Shown here: positions 20,649-36,332 of the stretch, in pieces
How positions within the stretch are numbered: the stretch's first letter is position 1
Layout: every line of letters begins with the position of its first letter
NCBI GenBank assembly: GCA_025618425.1
Contig: CM046836.1
Location: 24,373,030-24,437,029 of the forward strand
Direction of reading: 5' to 3'
Length of the DNA: 64,000 bases
From: Heliocidaris tuberculata
Taxonomy: Eukaryota > Echinodermata > Echinoidea > Camarodonta > Echinometridae
Position numbers and translations under genes: made by a program
Notes under the pieces: model-generated
What the model was told of the DNA's origin: nothing
The model's input: only the letters and a program-made list of their open reading frames with translations
The model's database searches: none

Positions 20649-21889
20649 TTTCTGTCGACAGAAGCGAGAACCCGAAAGTGACAGTGGTCGACAATTGCGG
20701 GCTATGAGTAATTTCTATACATTTTATTAAATACAATAATTGTTTTTTTTATGAGGGGGTATGCAGAAGCAAAACGAGTATGTTACCCCTGCCTCATACT
20801 TCCATGACTAAATGTATATATTTTCTCACATACAAGTACGCGAGGGAGCACGCCCGAGTGAAAATTGTTTAGATTTTATGACCGTTGAAACTATGTATAT
20901 TATAGAGAACTGAAATATTTTCATCTGTTATACATGTACTTCAATATGACTTAAGTCATAATTAGAATTATTTTTTGTTTATTTTGAGAGGAGGGAAAAC
21001 GATTTTGCCCCATCTTTTTTTTAGAGAGAGAAGAACATGTCCCCTTCAACCACTGTGAGTGTACAGGAACACTGGATCAATAATTAATTGCCAAATGAGA
21101 ATGGGAATTTATTTTATCTGGTATTGTTGAAACCATTAATGTAAGCAACATAAAGCTTATTAAACATTACATTCATGTAATATTTTTATCTTGCAAGGGG
21201 AGCCAATATCCCAAAAAGTATATTTATTGCATGTGGAAACGTAATCGTTACACTGCAAAATGGTTTTCTGCAAGGGGGCGGCAAAACGATTTATCGCCAC
21301 TCTTTACCTTATGCCACCCCTAACTTTTGGCGCCTCTGGTAGGTATGGTCTTAGAATACACTGCTTCAATCTACTTCCAACTATATATATGTAAGGGAAC
21401 GTAGCGACCATGTGAGAACATTTAGGTTCTGGAAAGGAAAAAAAAAATTCCTTACAGACACACTGGAAAAGCGATTGCAAAACCGCAAAATTATAACTCT
21501 CAAAATCGAGCAGACAACCAAGTCTTCTAATCATCGTAGAGGGCGTTGGAGATTTGTAAAAAAAACCCCAAAAAACATGTAATTTACTTAATTATGAATT
21601 TTTCTGCATTATTATCTGCAATAGTGTTTTTATACATATTAATGATAAAAATTTACAATATTAATATAGTAAATATTAATTCTTATGAATAATGATTTTA
21701 TAAAATCATTGAAAAGGACCAAATCCGCTTTGAAAAAATGCCTAAAAAAGTAACTTTCGACCCATTTCAAAATTTGGAAACAACGTTCATGATTTTATTC
21801 ATAGCATCACCTTTACAACGATATAGGTTTCCAAAATCATCACAAAATTGCATTCTAACCCATTTTTTGACTAACTGACAACGGACTAA

Positions 21890-22595
21890 CTAGCTGAGAG
21901 GGACGAGGTATACTGGATTAAATTAAATTTGACTGGATTGGATTAAAGTAAATCCATTTAATGGTCAACGATTGTGACGGTAACGATGTTATCGTTATTA
22001 TTATTCATCATCTCTATTAGTATATTTATCAACATCTCACGTTTCTTTAACCATCTCTCCAAGTATACATTATACGTGTATTTCTAAGGTATGCAAGCTT
22101 CATATTCACTCGTCCTTCACTCTCCGTGACTACATATCTATTCTTTCTTCACACCAAGAGACAACAAATTATTGAACATTAATTTAAGAAGTAAGATATA
22201 CAACAACATTATTTATTTTACATAGTATGATAGGCACCTCTGCATGAGATGAATCACTTAAGAGCCGAGAAATTACTCAAAGATTTCAAATTCTGTGTTG
22301 TTTGATCGAAAAGTACATCGAATTAATCCAAACTACAATTTTTACTATTTGCAGTTTAAGAGAGCTACGAATACACATCTGTCTGACCTTTACCGGAATT
22401 TTTTTTAAAAGCTCTGACACAGCAAGACACACAAAAAAGCTTATAACGTAATGCAAACATATTTTTGATCATGCCATTTATGGATTGTAATAATTGTACA
22501 GATACACACTCAACTAAATCTGCCAGATATCATTTAGACCAATAATATTACATAGTAATAATAGTTTCTCCGTATTAACTACGTCCATAAAACCA
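21890..22595. other. Unassigned spacer
   Basis: AT-rich, no gene or element boundary recognised. Confidence 0.4.
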
Positions 22596-22599
22596 AATG

Positions 22600-22903
22600 A
22601 ATAAACTGAAAAATAGTGCGAAATAAAAGCCACATACTATGTTCATTTTTGTTGCATGACCATAATTATTGCGTTTGAGGTATTTACAAAACGAGAACTT
22701 AGCTTTAAAATCCTTAAATTAGCAATATATTGAGAATTTTAAAATCATTGTGTTTTTTGATCAAAAATGTATATTGTTTTCAAAGACATTACACCTAATA
22801 AGAAGCATGTAGCAGTAGCACTAAGAGAAAAATATTATCGTTGCCAATTCGAAGAACAAAATGTGATCAATTTAGCCCTTAAAGAATTCCTGTCCTGAAA
22901 GGG
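22600..22903. mobile_element. PiggyBac-like element, copy 2 (5' truncated)
   Basis: Homologous to 6090-6565. Shared blocks are TTGCGTTTGA, TAAAATCCTTAA, GTTGCCAATT, GAAGAACAAAATGTGATCAA and the right end CCTGTCCTGAAAGGG followed by TTAA (22904-22907). The left terminus is not recognisable. It lacks the foldback insertion seen in copy 1. It lies about 150 bp before the start of the large satellite. Confidence 0.55.
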
Positions 22904-24113
22904 TTAAAAAAGAATGTAAATACGCGTACATGACCATGATGACATTGTATTCAACTTTTTTTAAATAGTCTGGTGAGAGTACAGAGGTGGGCGTTGATTC
23001 TGCCATAATTCTAAGGTAACTTGTCGCCCATACGATCAATTCATTTTAGTGATTCGCTTTGCTACAACAAACAATCCAACTTGTACATAATTAATACACG
23101 CACTCAGTTGACCTGTGAAATATACAAACAACTAGGTTGCTACAACAAACAATCCAACTTGTACATAATTAATACACGTACTCAGTTGACCTATGAAATA
23201 TACAAACAACTAGGATGCTACAACAAACAATCCAACTTGTACATAATTAATACACGTACTCAGTTGACCTATGAAATATACAAACAACTAGGTTGCTACA
23301 ACAAACAATCCAACTTGTACATAATTAATACACGTACTCAGTTGACCTATGAAAGATATACGAGCAACAAGTATGCTACAACAAACAATCCAACTTGAAC
23401 ATAATTAATACACGTACTCAGTTGACCTATGAAAGATATACGAGCAACAAGTATGCTACAACAAACAATCCAACTTGTACATAATTAATGCACCTACTCA
23501 CTTGACCTATGAAATATACAAACAACTAGGTTGCTACAACAAACAATCCAACTTGTACATAATTAATACACGTACTCAGTTGACCTATGAAAGATATACG
23601 AGCAACAAGTATGCTACAACAAACAGTCCAATTTGTACATAATTAATACACGTACTCAGCTGACCTATGAAAGATATACGAGCAAGAAGTATGCTACAAC
23701 AAACAATCCAACTTGTACATAATTAATACACGTACTCAGTTGACTTATGAAAGATATACGAGCAACAAGTATGCTACAAAAAACAATCCAACTTGTACAT
23801 AATTAATACACGTACTCAGCTGACCTATGAAAGATATACAAGCAACAAGTATGCTACAACAAACAATCCAACTTGTACATAATTAATACACGTACTCAGT
23901 TGACTTATGAAAGATATACGAGCAACAAGTATGCTACCAAAAAACAATCCAACTTGTACATAATTAATACACGTACTCAGCTGACCTATGAAAGATATAC
24001 GAGCAACAAGTATGCTACAACAAAAAATCCAACTTGAACATAATTAATACACGTACTCAGTTGACCTATGAACGATATACGAGCAACAAGTATGCTACAA
24101 CAAACAATCCAAC

Positions 24114-27100
24114 TTGTACATAATTAATGCACCTACTCACTTGACCTATGAAATATACAAACAACTAGGTTGCTACAACAAACAATCCAACTTGTACATA
24201 ATTAATACACGTACTCAGTTGACCTATGAAATAAACAAACAACTAGGTTGCTACAACAAACAATCCAACTTGTACATAATTAATACACCTACTCACTTGA
24301 CCTATGAAATATACAAACAACTAGGTTGCTACAACAAACAAACCAACTTGTACATAATTAATACACGTACTCAGTTGACCTATGAAATATACAAACAACT
24401 AGGTTGCTACAACAAACAATCCAACTTGTACATAATTAATACACGTACTCAGTTGACCTATGAAATATACAAACAACTAGGTTGCTACAACAAACAATCC
24501 AACTTGCACATAATTAATACACGTACTCAGTTGACCTATGAAAGATATACGGGCAACAAGTATGCTACAACAAACAATCCATCTTGTACATAATTAATAC
24601 ACGTACTCAGCTGACCTATGAAATATATACGAGCAACTAGTATCCTACAACATGCAATCCAAGTTGTACATAATTAATACACGTACTCAGTTGACCTATG
24701 AAAGATATACGAGCAACAAGTATGCTACAACAAACAATCCAACTTGTACATAATTAATACACGCACTCAGTTGACCTGTGAAATATACAAACAACTAGGT
24801 TGCTACAACAAACAATCCAACTTGTACATAATTAATACACGTACTCAGTTGACCTATGAAATATACAAACAACTAGGATGCTACAACAAACAATCCAACT
24901 TGTACATAATTAATACACGTACTCAGTTGACCTATGAAATATACAAACAACTAGGTTGCTACAACAAACAATCCAACTTGTACATAATTAATACACGTAC
25001 TCAGTTGACCTATGAAAGATATACGAGTAACAAGTATGCTACAACAAACAATCCAACTTGTACATAATTAATACACGTACTCAGTTGACCTATGAAAGAT
25101 ATACGAGCAACAAGTATGCTACAACAAACAATCCAACTTGTACATAATTAATACACGTACTCAGTTGACCTATGAAAGATATACGAGCAACAAGTATGCT
25201 ACGACAAACAGTCCAAGTTGTACATAATTAATACACGTACTCAGCTGACCTATGAAAGATATACGAGCAACAAGTATGCTACAACAAACAGTCCAATTTG
25301 TACATAATTAATACACGTACTCAGCTGACCTATGAAAGATATACGAGCAAGAAGTATGCTACAACAAACAATCCAACTTGTACATAATTAATACACGTAC
25401 TCAGTTGACTTATGAAAGATATACGAGCAACAAGTATGCTACAAAAAACAATCCAACTTGTACATAATTAATACACGTACTCAGCTGACCTATGAAAGAT
25501 ATACAAGCAACAAGTATGCTACAACAAACAATCCAACTTGTACATAATTAATACACGTACTCAGCTGACTTATGAAAGATATACGAGCAACAAGTATGCT
25601 ACCAAAAACAATCCAACTTGTACATAATTAATACACGTACTCAGCTGACCTATGAAAGATATACGAGCAACAAGTATGCTACAACAAACAATCCAACTTG
25701 TACATAATTAATACACGTACTCAGTTGACCTATGAAAGATATACGAGCAACAAGTATGCTACAACAAACAATCCAACTTGTACATAATTAATACACGTAC
25801 TCAGTTGACCTGTGAAATATACAAACAACTAGGTTGCTACAACAAACAATCCAACTTGTACATAATTAATACACGTACTCAGTTGACCTATGAAATATAC
25901 AAACAACTAGGTTGCTACAACAAACAATCCAACTTGTACATAATTAATACACGTACTCAGTTGACCTATGAAATATACAAACAACTAGGTTGCTACAACA
26001 AACAATCCAACTTGTACATAATTAATACACGTACTCAGTTGACCTATGAAAGATATACGAGTAACAAGTATGCTACAACAAACAATCCAACTTGTACATA
26101 ATTAATACACGTACTCAGTTGACCTATGAAAGATATACGAGCAACAAGTATGCTACAACAAACAATCCAACTTGTACATAATTAATACACGTACTCAGTT
26201 GACCTATGAAAGATATACGAGCAACAAGTATGCTACGACAAACAGTCCAAGTTGTACATAATTAATACACGTACTCAGCTGACCTATGAAAGATATACGA
26301 GCAACAAGTATGCTACAACAAACAGTCCAATTTGTACATAATTAATACACGTACTCAGCTGACCTATGAAAGATATACGAGCAAGAAGTATGCTACAACA
26401 AACAATCCAACTTGTACATAATTAATACACGTACTCAGTTGACTTATGAAAGATATACGAGCAACAAGTATGCTACAAAAAACAATCCAACTTGTACATA
26501 ATTAATACACGTACTCAGCTGACCTATGAAAGATATACAAGCAACAAGTATGCTACAACAAACAATCCAACTTGTACATAATTAATACACGTACTCAGCT
26601 GACTTATGAAAGATATACGAGCAACAAGTATGCTACCAAAAACAATCCAACTTGTACATAATTAATACACGTACTCAGCTGACCTATGAAAGATATACGA
26701 GCAACAAGTATGCTACAACAAACAATCCAACTTGTACATAATTAATGCACCTACTCACTTGACCTATGAAATATACAAACAACTAGGTTGCTACAACAAA
26801 CAATCCAACTTGTACATAATTAATACACGTACTCAGTTGACCTATGAAATATACAAACAACTAGGTTGCTACAACAAACAATCCAACTTGTACATAATTA
26901 ATACACCTACTCACTTGACCTATGAAATATACAAACAACTAGGTTGCTACAACAAACAAACCAACTTGTACATAATTAATACACGTACTCAGTTGACCTA
27001 TGAAATATACAAACAACTAGGTTGCTACAACAAACAATCAAACTTGTACATAAGTAATACACGTACTCAGTTTACCTATGAAATATACAAACAACTAGGT

Positions 27101-30100
27101 TGCTACAACAAACAATCCAACTTGCACATAATTAATACACGTACTCAGTTGACCTATGAAAGATATACGGGCAACAAGTATGCTACAACAAACAATCCAT
27201 TTTGTACATAATTAATACACGTACTCAGCTGACCTATGAAATATATACGAGCAACTAGTATCCTACAACATGCAATCCAACTTGTACATAATTAATACAC
27301 GTACTCAGTTGACCTATGAAATATATACGAGCAACAAGTATGCTACAACAAACAATCCAACTTGTACATAATTAATACACGTACTCAGTTGACCTATGAA
27401 AGATATACGAGCAACTAGTATCCTACAACATGCAATCCAAGTTGTACATAATTAATACACGTACTCAGTTGACCTATGAAAGATATACGAGCAACAAGTA
27501 TGCTACAACAAACAATCCAACTTGTACATAATTAATACACGCACTCAGTTGACCTGTGAAATATACAAACAACTAGGTTGCTACAACAAACAATCCAACT
27601 TGTACATAATTAATACACGTACTCAGTTGACCTATGAAATATACAAACAACTAGGATGCTACAACAAACAATCCAACTTGTACATAATTAATACACGTAC
27701 TCAGTTGACCTATGAAATATACAAACAACTAGGTTGCTACAACAAACAATCCAACTTGTACATAATTAATACACGTACTCAGTTGACCTATGAAAGATAT
27801 ACGAGTAACAAGTATGCTACAACAAACAATCCAACTTGTACATAATTAATACACGTACTCAGTTGACCTATGAAAGATATACGAGCAACAAGTATGCTAC
27901 AACAAACAATCCAACTTGTACATAATTAATACACGTACTCAGTTGACCTATGAAAGATATACGAGCAACAAGTATGCTACGACAAACAGTCCAAGTTGTA
28001 CATAATTAATACACGTACTCAGCTGACCTATGAAAGATATACGAGCAACAAGTATGCTACAACAAACAGTCCAATTTGTACATAATTAATACACGTACTC
28101 AGCTGACCTATGAAAGATATACGAGCAAGAAGTATGCTACAACAAACAATCCAACTTGTACATAATTAATACACGTACTCAGTTGACTTATGAAAGATAT
28201 ACGAGCAACAAGTATGCTACAAAAAACAATCCAACTTGTACATAATTAATACACGTACTCAGCTGACCTATGAAAGATATACAAGCAACAAGTATGCTAC
28301 AACAAACAATCCAACTTGTACATAATTAATACACGTACTCAGCTGACTTATGAAAGATATACGAGCAACAAGTATGCTACCAAAAACAATCCAACTTGTA
28401 CATAATTAATACACGTACTCAGCTGACCTATGAAAGATATACGAGCAACAAGTATGCTACAACAAAAAATCCAACTTGAACATAATTAATACACGTACTC
28501 AGTTGACCTATGAAAGATATACGAGCAACAAGTATGCTACAACAAACAATCCAACTTGTACATAATTAATGCACCTACTCACTTGACCTATGAAATATAC
28601 AAACAACTAGGTTGCTACAACAAACAATCCAACTTGTACATAATTAATACACGTACTCAGTTGACCTATGAAATATACAAACAACTAGGTTGCTACAACA
28701 AACAATCCAACTTGTACATAATTAATACACCTACTCACTTGACCTATGAAATATACAAACAACTAGGTTGCTACAACAAACAAACCAACTTGTACATGAT
28801 TAATACACGTACTCAGTTGACCTATGAAATATACAAACAACTAGGTTGCTACAACAAACAATCAAACTTGTACATAAGTAATACACGTACTCAGTTTACC
28901 TATGAAATATACAAACAACTAGGTTGCTACAACAAACAATCCAACTTGCACATAATTAATACACGTACTCAGTTGACCTATGAAAGATATACGGGCAACA
29001 AGTATGCTACAACAAACAATCCATCTTGTACATAATTAATACACGTACTCAGCTGACCTATGAAATATATACGAGCAACTAGTATCCTACAACATGCAAT
29101 CCAAGTTGTACATAATTAATACACGTACTCAGTTGACCTATGAAATATATACGAGCAACAAGTATGCTACAACAAACAATCCAACTTGTACATAATTAAT
29201 ACACGTACTCAGTTGACCTATGAAAGATATACGAGCAACAAGTATGCTACAACAAACAATCCAACTTGTACATAATTAATACACGTACTCAGTTGACCTA
29301 TGAAAGATATACGAGCAACAAGTATACTACAACAAACAATCCAACTTGTACATAATTAATACACGTACTCAGTTGACCTATGAAAGATATACGAGCAACA
29401 AGTATGCTGCAACAAACAGTCCAAGTTGTACATAATTAATACACGTACTCAGCTGACCTATGAAAGATATACGACCAACAAGTATGCTACAACAAACAGT
29501 CCAATTTGTACATAATTAATACACGTACTCAGTTGACCTATGACAGATATACGAGCAAGAAGTATGCTACAACAAACAATCCAACTTGTACATAATTAAT
29601 ACACGTACTCAGTTGACTTATGAAAGATATACGAGCAACAAGTATGCTACAAAAACAATCCAACTTGTACATAATTAATACACGTACTCAGCTGACCTAT
29701 GAAAGATATACAAGCAACAAGTATGCTACAACAAACAATCCAACTTGTACATAATTAATACACGTACTCAGCTGACTTATGAAAGATATACGAGCAACAA
29801 GTATGCTACAACAAACAATCCAACTTGTACATAATTAATACACGTACTCAGCTGACCTATGAAAGATATACGAGCAACAAGTATGCTACAACAAAAAATC
29901 CAACTTGAACATAATTAATACACGTACTCAGTTGACCTATGAAAGATATACGAGCAACAAGTATGCTACAACAAACAATCCAACTTGTACATAATTAATG
30001 CACCTACTCACTTGACCTATGAAATATACAAACAACTAGGTTGCTACAACAAACAATCCAACTTGTACATAATTAATACACGTACTCAGTTGACCTATGA

Positions 30101-30220
30101 AATATACAAACAACTAGGTTGCTACAACAAACAATCCAACTTGTACATAATTAATACACGTACTCAGTTGACCTATGAAAGATATACGAGCAACAAGTAT
30201 GCTACAACAAACAATCCAAC
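24114..30220. repeat. Higher-order repeat, copy 1 (77 monomers)
   Basis: B-monomer runs mark six blocks. Q blocks carry the variant GCACCTACTCACTTG; P blocks carry the private change GACCTGTGAA. The order is Q 24114, P 24744, P 25778, Q 26732, P 27522, Q 28556, with the next cycle starting at 30221. Spacings of 630, 1034, 954, 790, 1034 and 1665 bp correspond to 8, 13, 12, 10, 13 and 21 monomers. A short extra Q-like run lies at 29985, and one base is missing near 29650. Confidence 0.9.
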
Positions 30221-33200
30221 TTGTACATAATTAATGCACCTACTCACTTGACCTATGAAATATACAAACAACTAGGTTGCTACAACAAACAATCCAACTT
30301 GTACATAATTAATACACGTACTCAGTTGACCTATGAAATATACAAACAACTAGGTTGCTACAACAAACAATCCAACTTGTACATAATTAATACACCTACT
30401 CACTTGACCTATGAAATATACAAACAACTAGGTTGCTACAACAAACAAACCAACTTGTACATGATTAATACACGTACTCAGTTGACCTATGAAATATACA
30501 AACAACTAGGTTGCTACAACAAACAATCAAACTTGTACATAAGTAATACACGTACTCAGTTTACCTATGAAATATACAAACAACTAGGTTGCTACAACAA
30601 ACAATCCAACTTGCACATAATTAATACACGTACTCAGTTGACCTATGAAAGATATACGGGCAACAAGTATGCTACAACAAACAATCCATCTTGTACATAA
30701 TTAATACACGTACTCAGCTGACCTATGAAATATATACGAGCAACTAGTATCCTACAACATGCAATCCAAGTTGTACATAATTAATACACGTACTCAGTTG
30801 ACCTATGAAAGATATACGAGCAACAAGTATGCTACAACAAACAATCCAACTTGTACATAATTAATACACGCACTCAGTTGACCTGTGAAATATACAAACA
30901 ACTAGGTTGCTACAACAAACAATCCAACTTGTACATAATTAATACACGTACTCAGTTGACCTATGAAATATACAAACAACTAGGATGCTACAACAAACAA
31001 TCCAACTTGTACATAATTAATACACGTACTCAGTTGACTTATGAAATATACAAACAACTAGGTTGCTACAACAAACAATCCAACTTGTACATAATTAATA
31101 CACGTACTCAGTTGACCTATGAAAGATATACGAGTAACAAGTATGCTACAACAAACAATCCAACTTGTACATAATTAATACACGTACTCAGTTGACCTAT
31201 GAAAGATATACGAGCAACAAGTATGCTACAACAAACAATCCAACTTGTACATAATTAATACACGTACTCAGTTGACCTATGAAAGATATACGAGCAACAA
31301 GTATGCTACGACAAACAGTCCAAGTTGTACATAATTAATACACGTACTCAGCTGACCTATGAAAGATATACGAGCAACAAGTATGCTACAACAAACAGTC
31401 CAATTTGTACATAATTAATACACGTACTCAGCTGACCTATGAAAGATATACGAGCAAGAAGTATGCTACAACAAACAATCCAACTTGTACATAATTAATA
31501 CACGTACTCAGTTGACTTATGAAAGATATACGAGCAACAAGTATGCTACAAAAAACAATCCAACTTGTACATAATTAATACACGTACTCAGCTGACCTAT
31601 GAAAGATATACAAGCAACAAGTATGCTACAACAAACAATCCAACTTGTACATAATTAATACACGTACTCAGCTGACTTATGAAAGATATACGAGCAACAA
31701 GTATGCTACCAAAAACAATCCAACTTGTACATAATTAATACACGTACTCAGCTGACCTATGAAAGATATACGAGCAACAAGTATGCTACAACAAACAATC
31801 CAACTTGTACATAATTAATACACGTACTCAGTTGACCTATGAAAGATATACGAGCAACAAGTATGCTACAACAAACAATCCAACTTGTACATAATTAATA
31901 CACGCACTCAGTTGACCTGTGAAATATACAAACAACTAGGTTGCTACAACAAACAATCCAACTTGTACATAATTAATACACGTACTCAGTTGACCTATGA
32001 AATATACAAACAACTAGGTTGCTACAACAAACAATCCAACTTGTACATAATTAATACACGTACTCAGTTGACCTATGAAATATACAAACAACTAGGTTGC
32101 TACAACAAACAATCCAACTTGTACATAATTAATACACGTACTCAGTTGACCTATGAAAGATATACGAGTAACAAGTATGCTACAACAAACAATCCAACTT
32201 GTACATAATTAATACACGTACTCAGTTGACCTATGAAAGATATACGAGCAACAAGTATGCTACAACAAACAATCCAACTTGTACATAATTAATACACGTA
32301 CTCAGTTGACCTATGAAAGATATACGAGCAACAAGTATGCTACGACAAACAGTCCAAGTTGTACATAATTAATACACGTACTCAGCTGACCTATGAAAGA
32401 TATACGAGCAACAAGTATGCTACAACAAACAGTCCAATTTGTACATAATTAATACACGTACTCAGCTGACCTATGAAAGATATACGAGCAAGAAGTATGC
32501 TACAACAAACAATCCAACTTGTACATAATTAATACACGTACTCAGTTGACTTATGAAAGATATACGAGCAACAAGTATGCTACAAAAAACAATCCAACTT
32601 GTACATAATTAATACACGTACTCAGCTGACCTATGAAAGATATACAAGCAACAAGTATGCTACAACAAACAATCCAACTTGTACATAATTAATACACGTA
32701 CTCAGCTGACTTATGAAAGATATACGAGCAACAAGTATGCTACCAAAAACAATCCAACTTGTACATAATTAATACACGTACTCAGCTGACCTATGAAAGA
32801 TATACGAGCAACAAGTATGCTACAACAAACAATCCAACTTGTACATAATTAATGCACCTACTCACTTGACCTATGAAATATACAAACAACTAGGTTGCTA
32901 CAACAAACAATCCAACTTGTACATAATTAATACACGTACTCAGTTGACCTATGAAATATACAAACAACTAGGTTGCTACAACAAACAATCCAACTTGTAC
33001 ATAATTAATACACCTACTCACTTGACCTATGAAATATACAAACAACTAGGTTGCTACAACAAACAAACCAACTTGTACATAATTAATACACGTACTCAGT
33101 TGACCTATGAAATATACAAACAACTAGGTTGCTACAACAAACAATCAAACTTGTACATAAGTAATACACGTACTCAGTTTACCTATGAAATATACAAACA

Positions 33201-36200
33201 ACTAGGTTGCTACAACAAACAATCCAACTTGCACATAATTAATACACGTACTCAGTTGACCTATGAAAGATATACGGGCAACAAGTATGCTACAACAAAC
33301 AATCCATTTTGTACATAATTAATACACGTACTCAGCTGACCTATGAAATATATACGAGCAACTAGTATCCTACAACATGCAATCCAACTTGTACATAATT
33401 AATACACGTACTCAGTTGACCTATGAAAGATATACGAGCAACAAGTATGCTACAACAAACAATCCAACTTGTACATAATTAATACACGTACTCAGTTGAC
33501 CTATGAAAGATATACGAGCAACTAGTATCCTACAACATGCAATCCAAGTTGTACATAATTAATACACGTACTCAGTTGACCTATGAAAGATATACGAGCA
33601 ACAAGTATGCTACAACAAACAATCCAACTTGTACATAATTAATACACGCACTCAGTTGACCTGTGAAATATACAAACAACTAGGTTGCTACAACAAACAA
33701 TCCAACTTGTACATAATTAATACACGTACTCAGTTGACCTATGAAATATACAAACAACTAGGATGCTACAACAAACAATCCAACTTGTACATAATTAATA
33801 CACGTACTCAGTTGACCTATGAAATATACAAACAACTAGGTTGCTACAACAAACAATCCAACTTGTACATAATTAATACACGTACTCAGTTGACCTATGA
33901 AAGATATACGAGTAACAAGTATGCTACAACAAACAATCCAACTTGTACATAATTAATACACGTACTCAGTTGACCTATGAAAGATATACGAGCAACAAGT
34001 ATGCTACAACAAACAATCCAACTTGTACATAATTAATACACGTACTCAGTTGACCTATGAAAGATATACGAGCAACAAGTATGCTACGACAAACAGTCCA
34101 AGTTGTACATAATTAATACACGTACTCAGCTGACCTATGAAAGATATACGAGCAACAAGTATGCTACAACAAACAGTCCAATTTGTACATAATTAATACA
34201 CGTACTCAGCTGACCTATGAAAGATATACGAGCAAGAAGTATGCTACAACAAACAATCCAACTTGTACATAATTAATACACGTACTCAGTTGACTTATGA
34301 AAGATATACGAGCAACAAGTATGCTACAAAAAACAATCCAACTTGTACATAATTAATACACGTACTCAGCTGACCTATGAAAGATATACAAGCAACAAGT
34401 ATGCTACAACAAACAATCCAACTTGTACATAATTAATACACGTACTCAGCTGACTTATGAAAGATATACGAGCAACAAGTATGCTACCAAAAACAATCCA
34501 ACTTGTACATAATTAATACACGTACTCAGCTGACCTATGAAAGATATACGAGCAACAAGTATGCTACAACAAAAAATCCAACTTGAACATAATTAATACA
34601 CGTACTCAGTTGACCTATGAAAGATATACGAGCAACAAGTATGCTACAACAAACAATCCAACTTGTACATAATTAATGCACCTACTCACTTGACCTATGA
34701 AATATACAAACAACTAGGTTGCTACAACAAACAATCCAACTTGTACATAATTAATACACGTACTCAGTTGACCTATGAAATATACAAACAACTAGGTTGC
34801 TACAACAAACAATCCAACTTGTACATAATTAATACACCTACTCACTTGACCTATGAAATATACAAACAACTAGGTTGCTACAACAAACAAACCAACTTGT
34901 ACATGATTAATACACGTACTCAGTTGACCTATGAAATATACAAACAACTAGGTTGCTACAACAAACAATCAAACTTGTACATAAGTAATACACGTACTCA
35001 GTTTACCTATGAAATATACAAACAACTAGGTTGCTACAACAAACAATCCAACTTGCACATAATTAATACACGTACTCAGTTGACCTATGAAAGATATACG
35101 GGCAACAAGTATGCTACAACAAACAATCCATCTTGTACATAATTAATACACGTACTCAGCTGACCTATGAAATATATACGAGCAACTAGTATCCTACAAC
35201 ATGCAATCCAAGTTGTACATAATTAATACACGTACTCAGTTGACCTATGAAATATATACGAGCAACAAGTATGCTACAACAAACAATCCAACTTGTACAT
35301 AATTAATACACGTACTCAGTTGACCTATGAAAGATATACGAGCAACAAGTATGCTACAACAAACAATCCAACTTGTACATAATTAATACACGTACTCAGT
35401 TGACCTATGAAAGATATACGAGCAACAAGTATACTACAACAAACAATCCAACTTGTACATAATTAATACACGTACTCAGTTGACCTATGAAAGATATACG
35501 AGCAACAAGTATGCTGCAACAAACAGTCCAAGTTGTACATAATTAATACACGTACTCAGCTGACCTATGAAAGATATACGACCAACAAGTATGCTACAAC
35601 AAACAGTCCAATTTGTACATAATTAATACACGTACTCAGTTGACCTATGAAAGATATACGAGCAACAAGTATGCTACAACAAACAATCCAACTTGTACAT
35701 AATTAATACACGTACTCAGTTGACCTATGAAAGATATACGAGCAACAAGTATGCTACGACAAACAGTCCAAGTTGTACATAATTAATACACGTACTCAGC
35801 TGACCTATGAAAGATATACGAGCAACAAGTATGCTACAACAAACAGTCCAATTTGTACATAATTAATACACGTACTCAGCTGACCTATGAAAGATATACG
35901 AGCAAGAAGTATGCTACAACAAACAATCCAACTTGTACATAATTAATACACGTACTCAGTTGACTTATGAAAGATATACGAGCAACAAGTATGCTACAAA
36001 AAACAATCCAACTTGTACATAATTAATACACGTACTCAGCTGACCTATGAAAGATATACAAGCAACAAGTATGCTACAACAAACAATCCAACTTGTACAT
36101 AATTAATACACGTACTCAGCTGACTTATGAAAGATATACGAGCAACAAGTATGCTACAACAAACAATCCAACTTGTACATAATTAATACACGTACTCAGC

Positions 36201-36332
36201 TGACCTATGAAAGATATACGAGCAACAAGTATGCTACAACAAAAAATCCAACTTGAACATAATTAATACACGTACTCAGTTGACCTATGAAAGATATACG
36301 AGCAACAAGTATGCTACAACAAACAATCCAAC
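30221..36332. repeat. Higher-order repeat, copy 2 (77 monomers)
   Basis: Same block order: Q 30221, P 30851, P 31885, Q 32839, P 33629, Q 34663. Spacings are 630, 1034, 954, 790, 1034 and 1670 bp. The period from copy 1 is 6107 bp. The same private substitutions recur at corresponding positions, for example CATAAGTAATACACG and CAGTTTACCTATG in the Q blocks. Confidence 0.9.

Larger units (their letters stand above)
19332..21885. repeat. Large inverted repeat, arms about 360 bp
   Basis: The left arm, about 19335-19713, matches the right arm, about 21497-21885, in inverse orientation, with moderate divergence. Shared landmarks are GTTGTCA, TAGAATGCAATTTTGTGA, GCGGATTTGGT, a run of AATGCAGAAAAAT and CGCCCTCTA-GAT-ATTAGA. 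The arms flank about 1.8 kb that has no transposase frame. It could be a non-autonomous DNA transposon with long inverted ends or two independent copies in opposite orientation. Confidence 0.6.
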
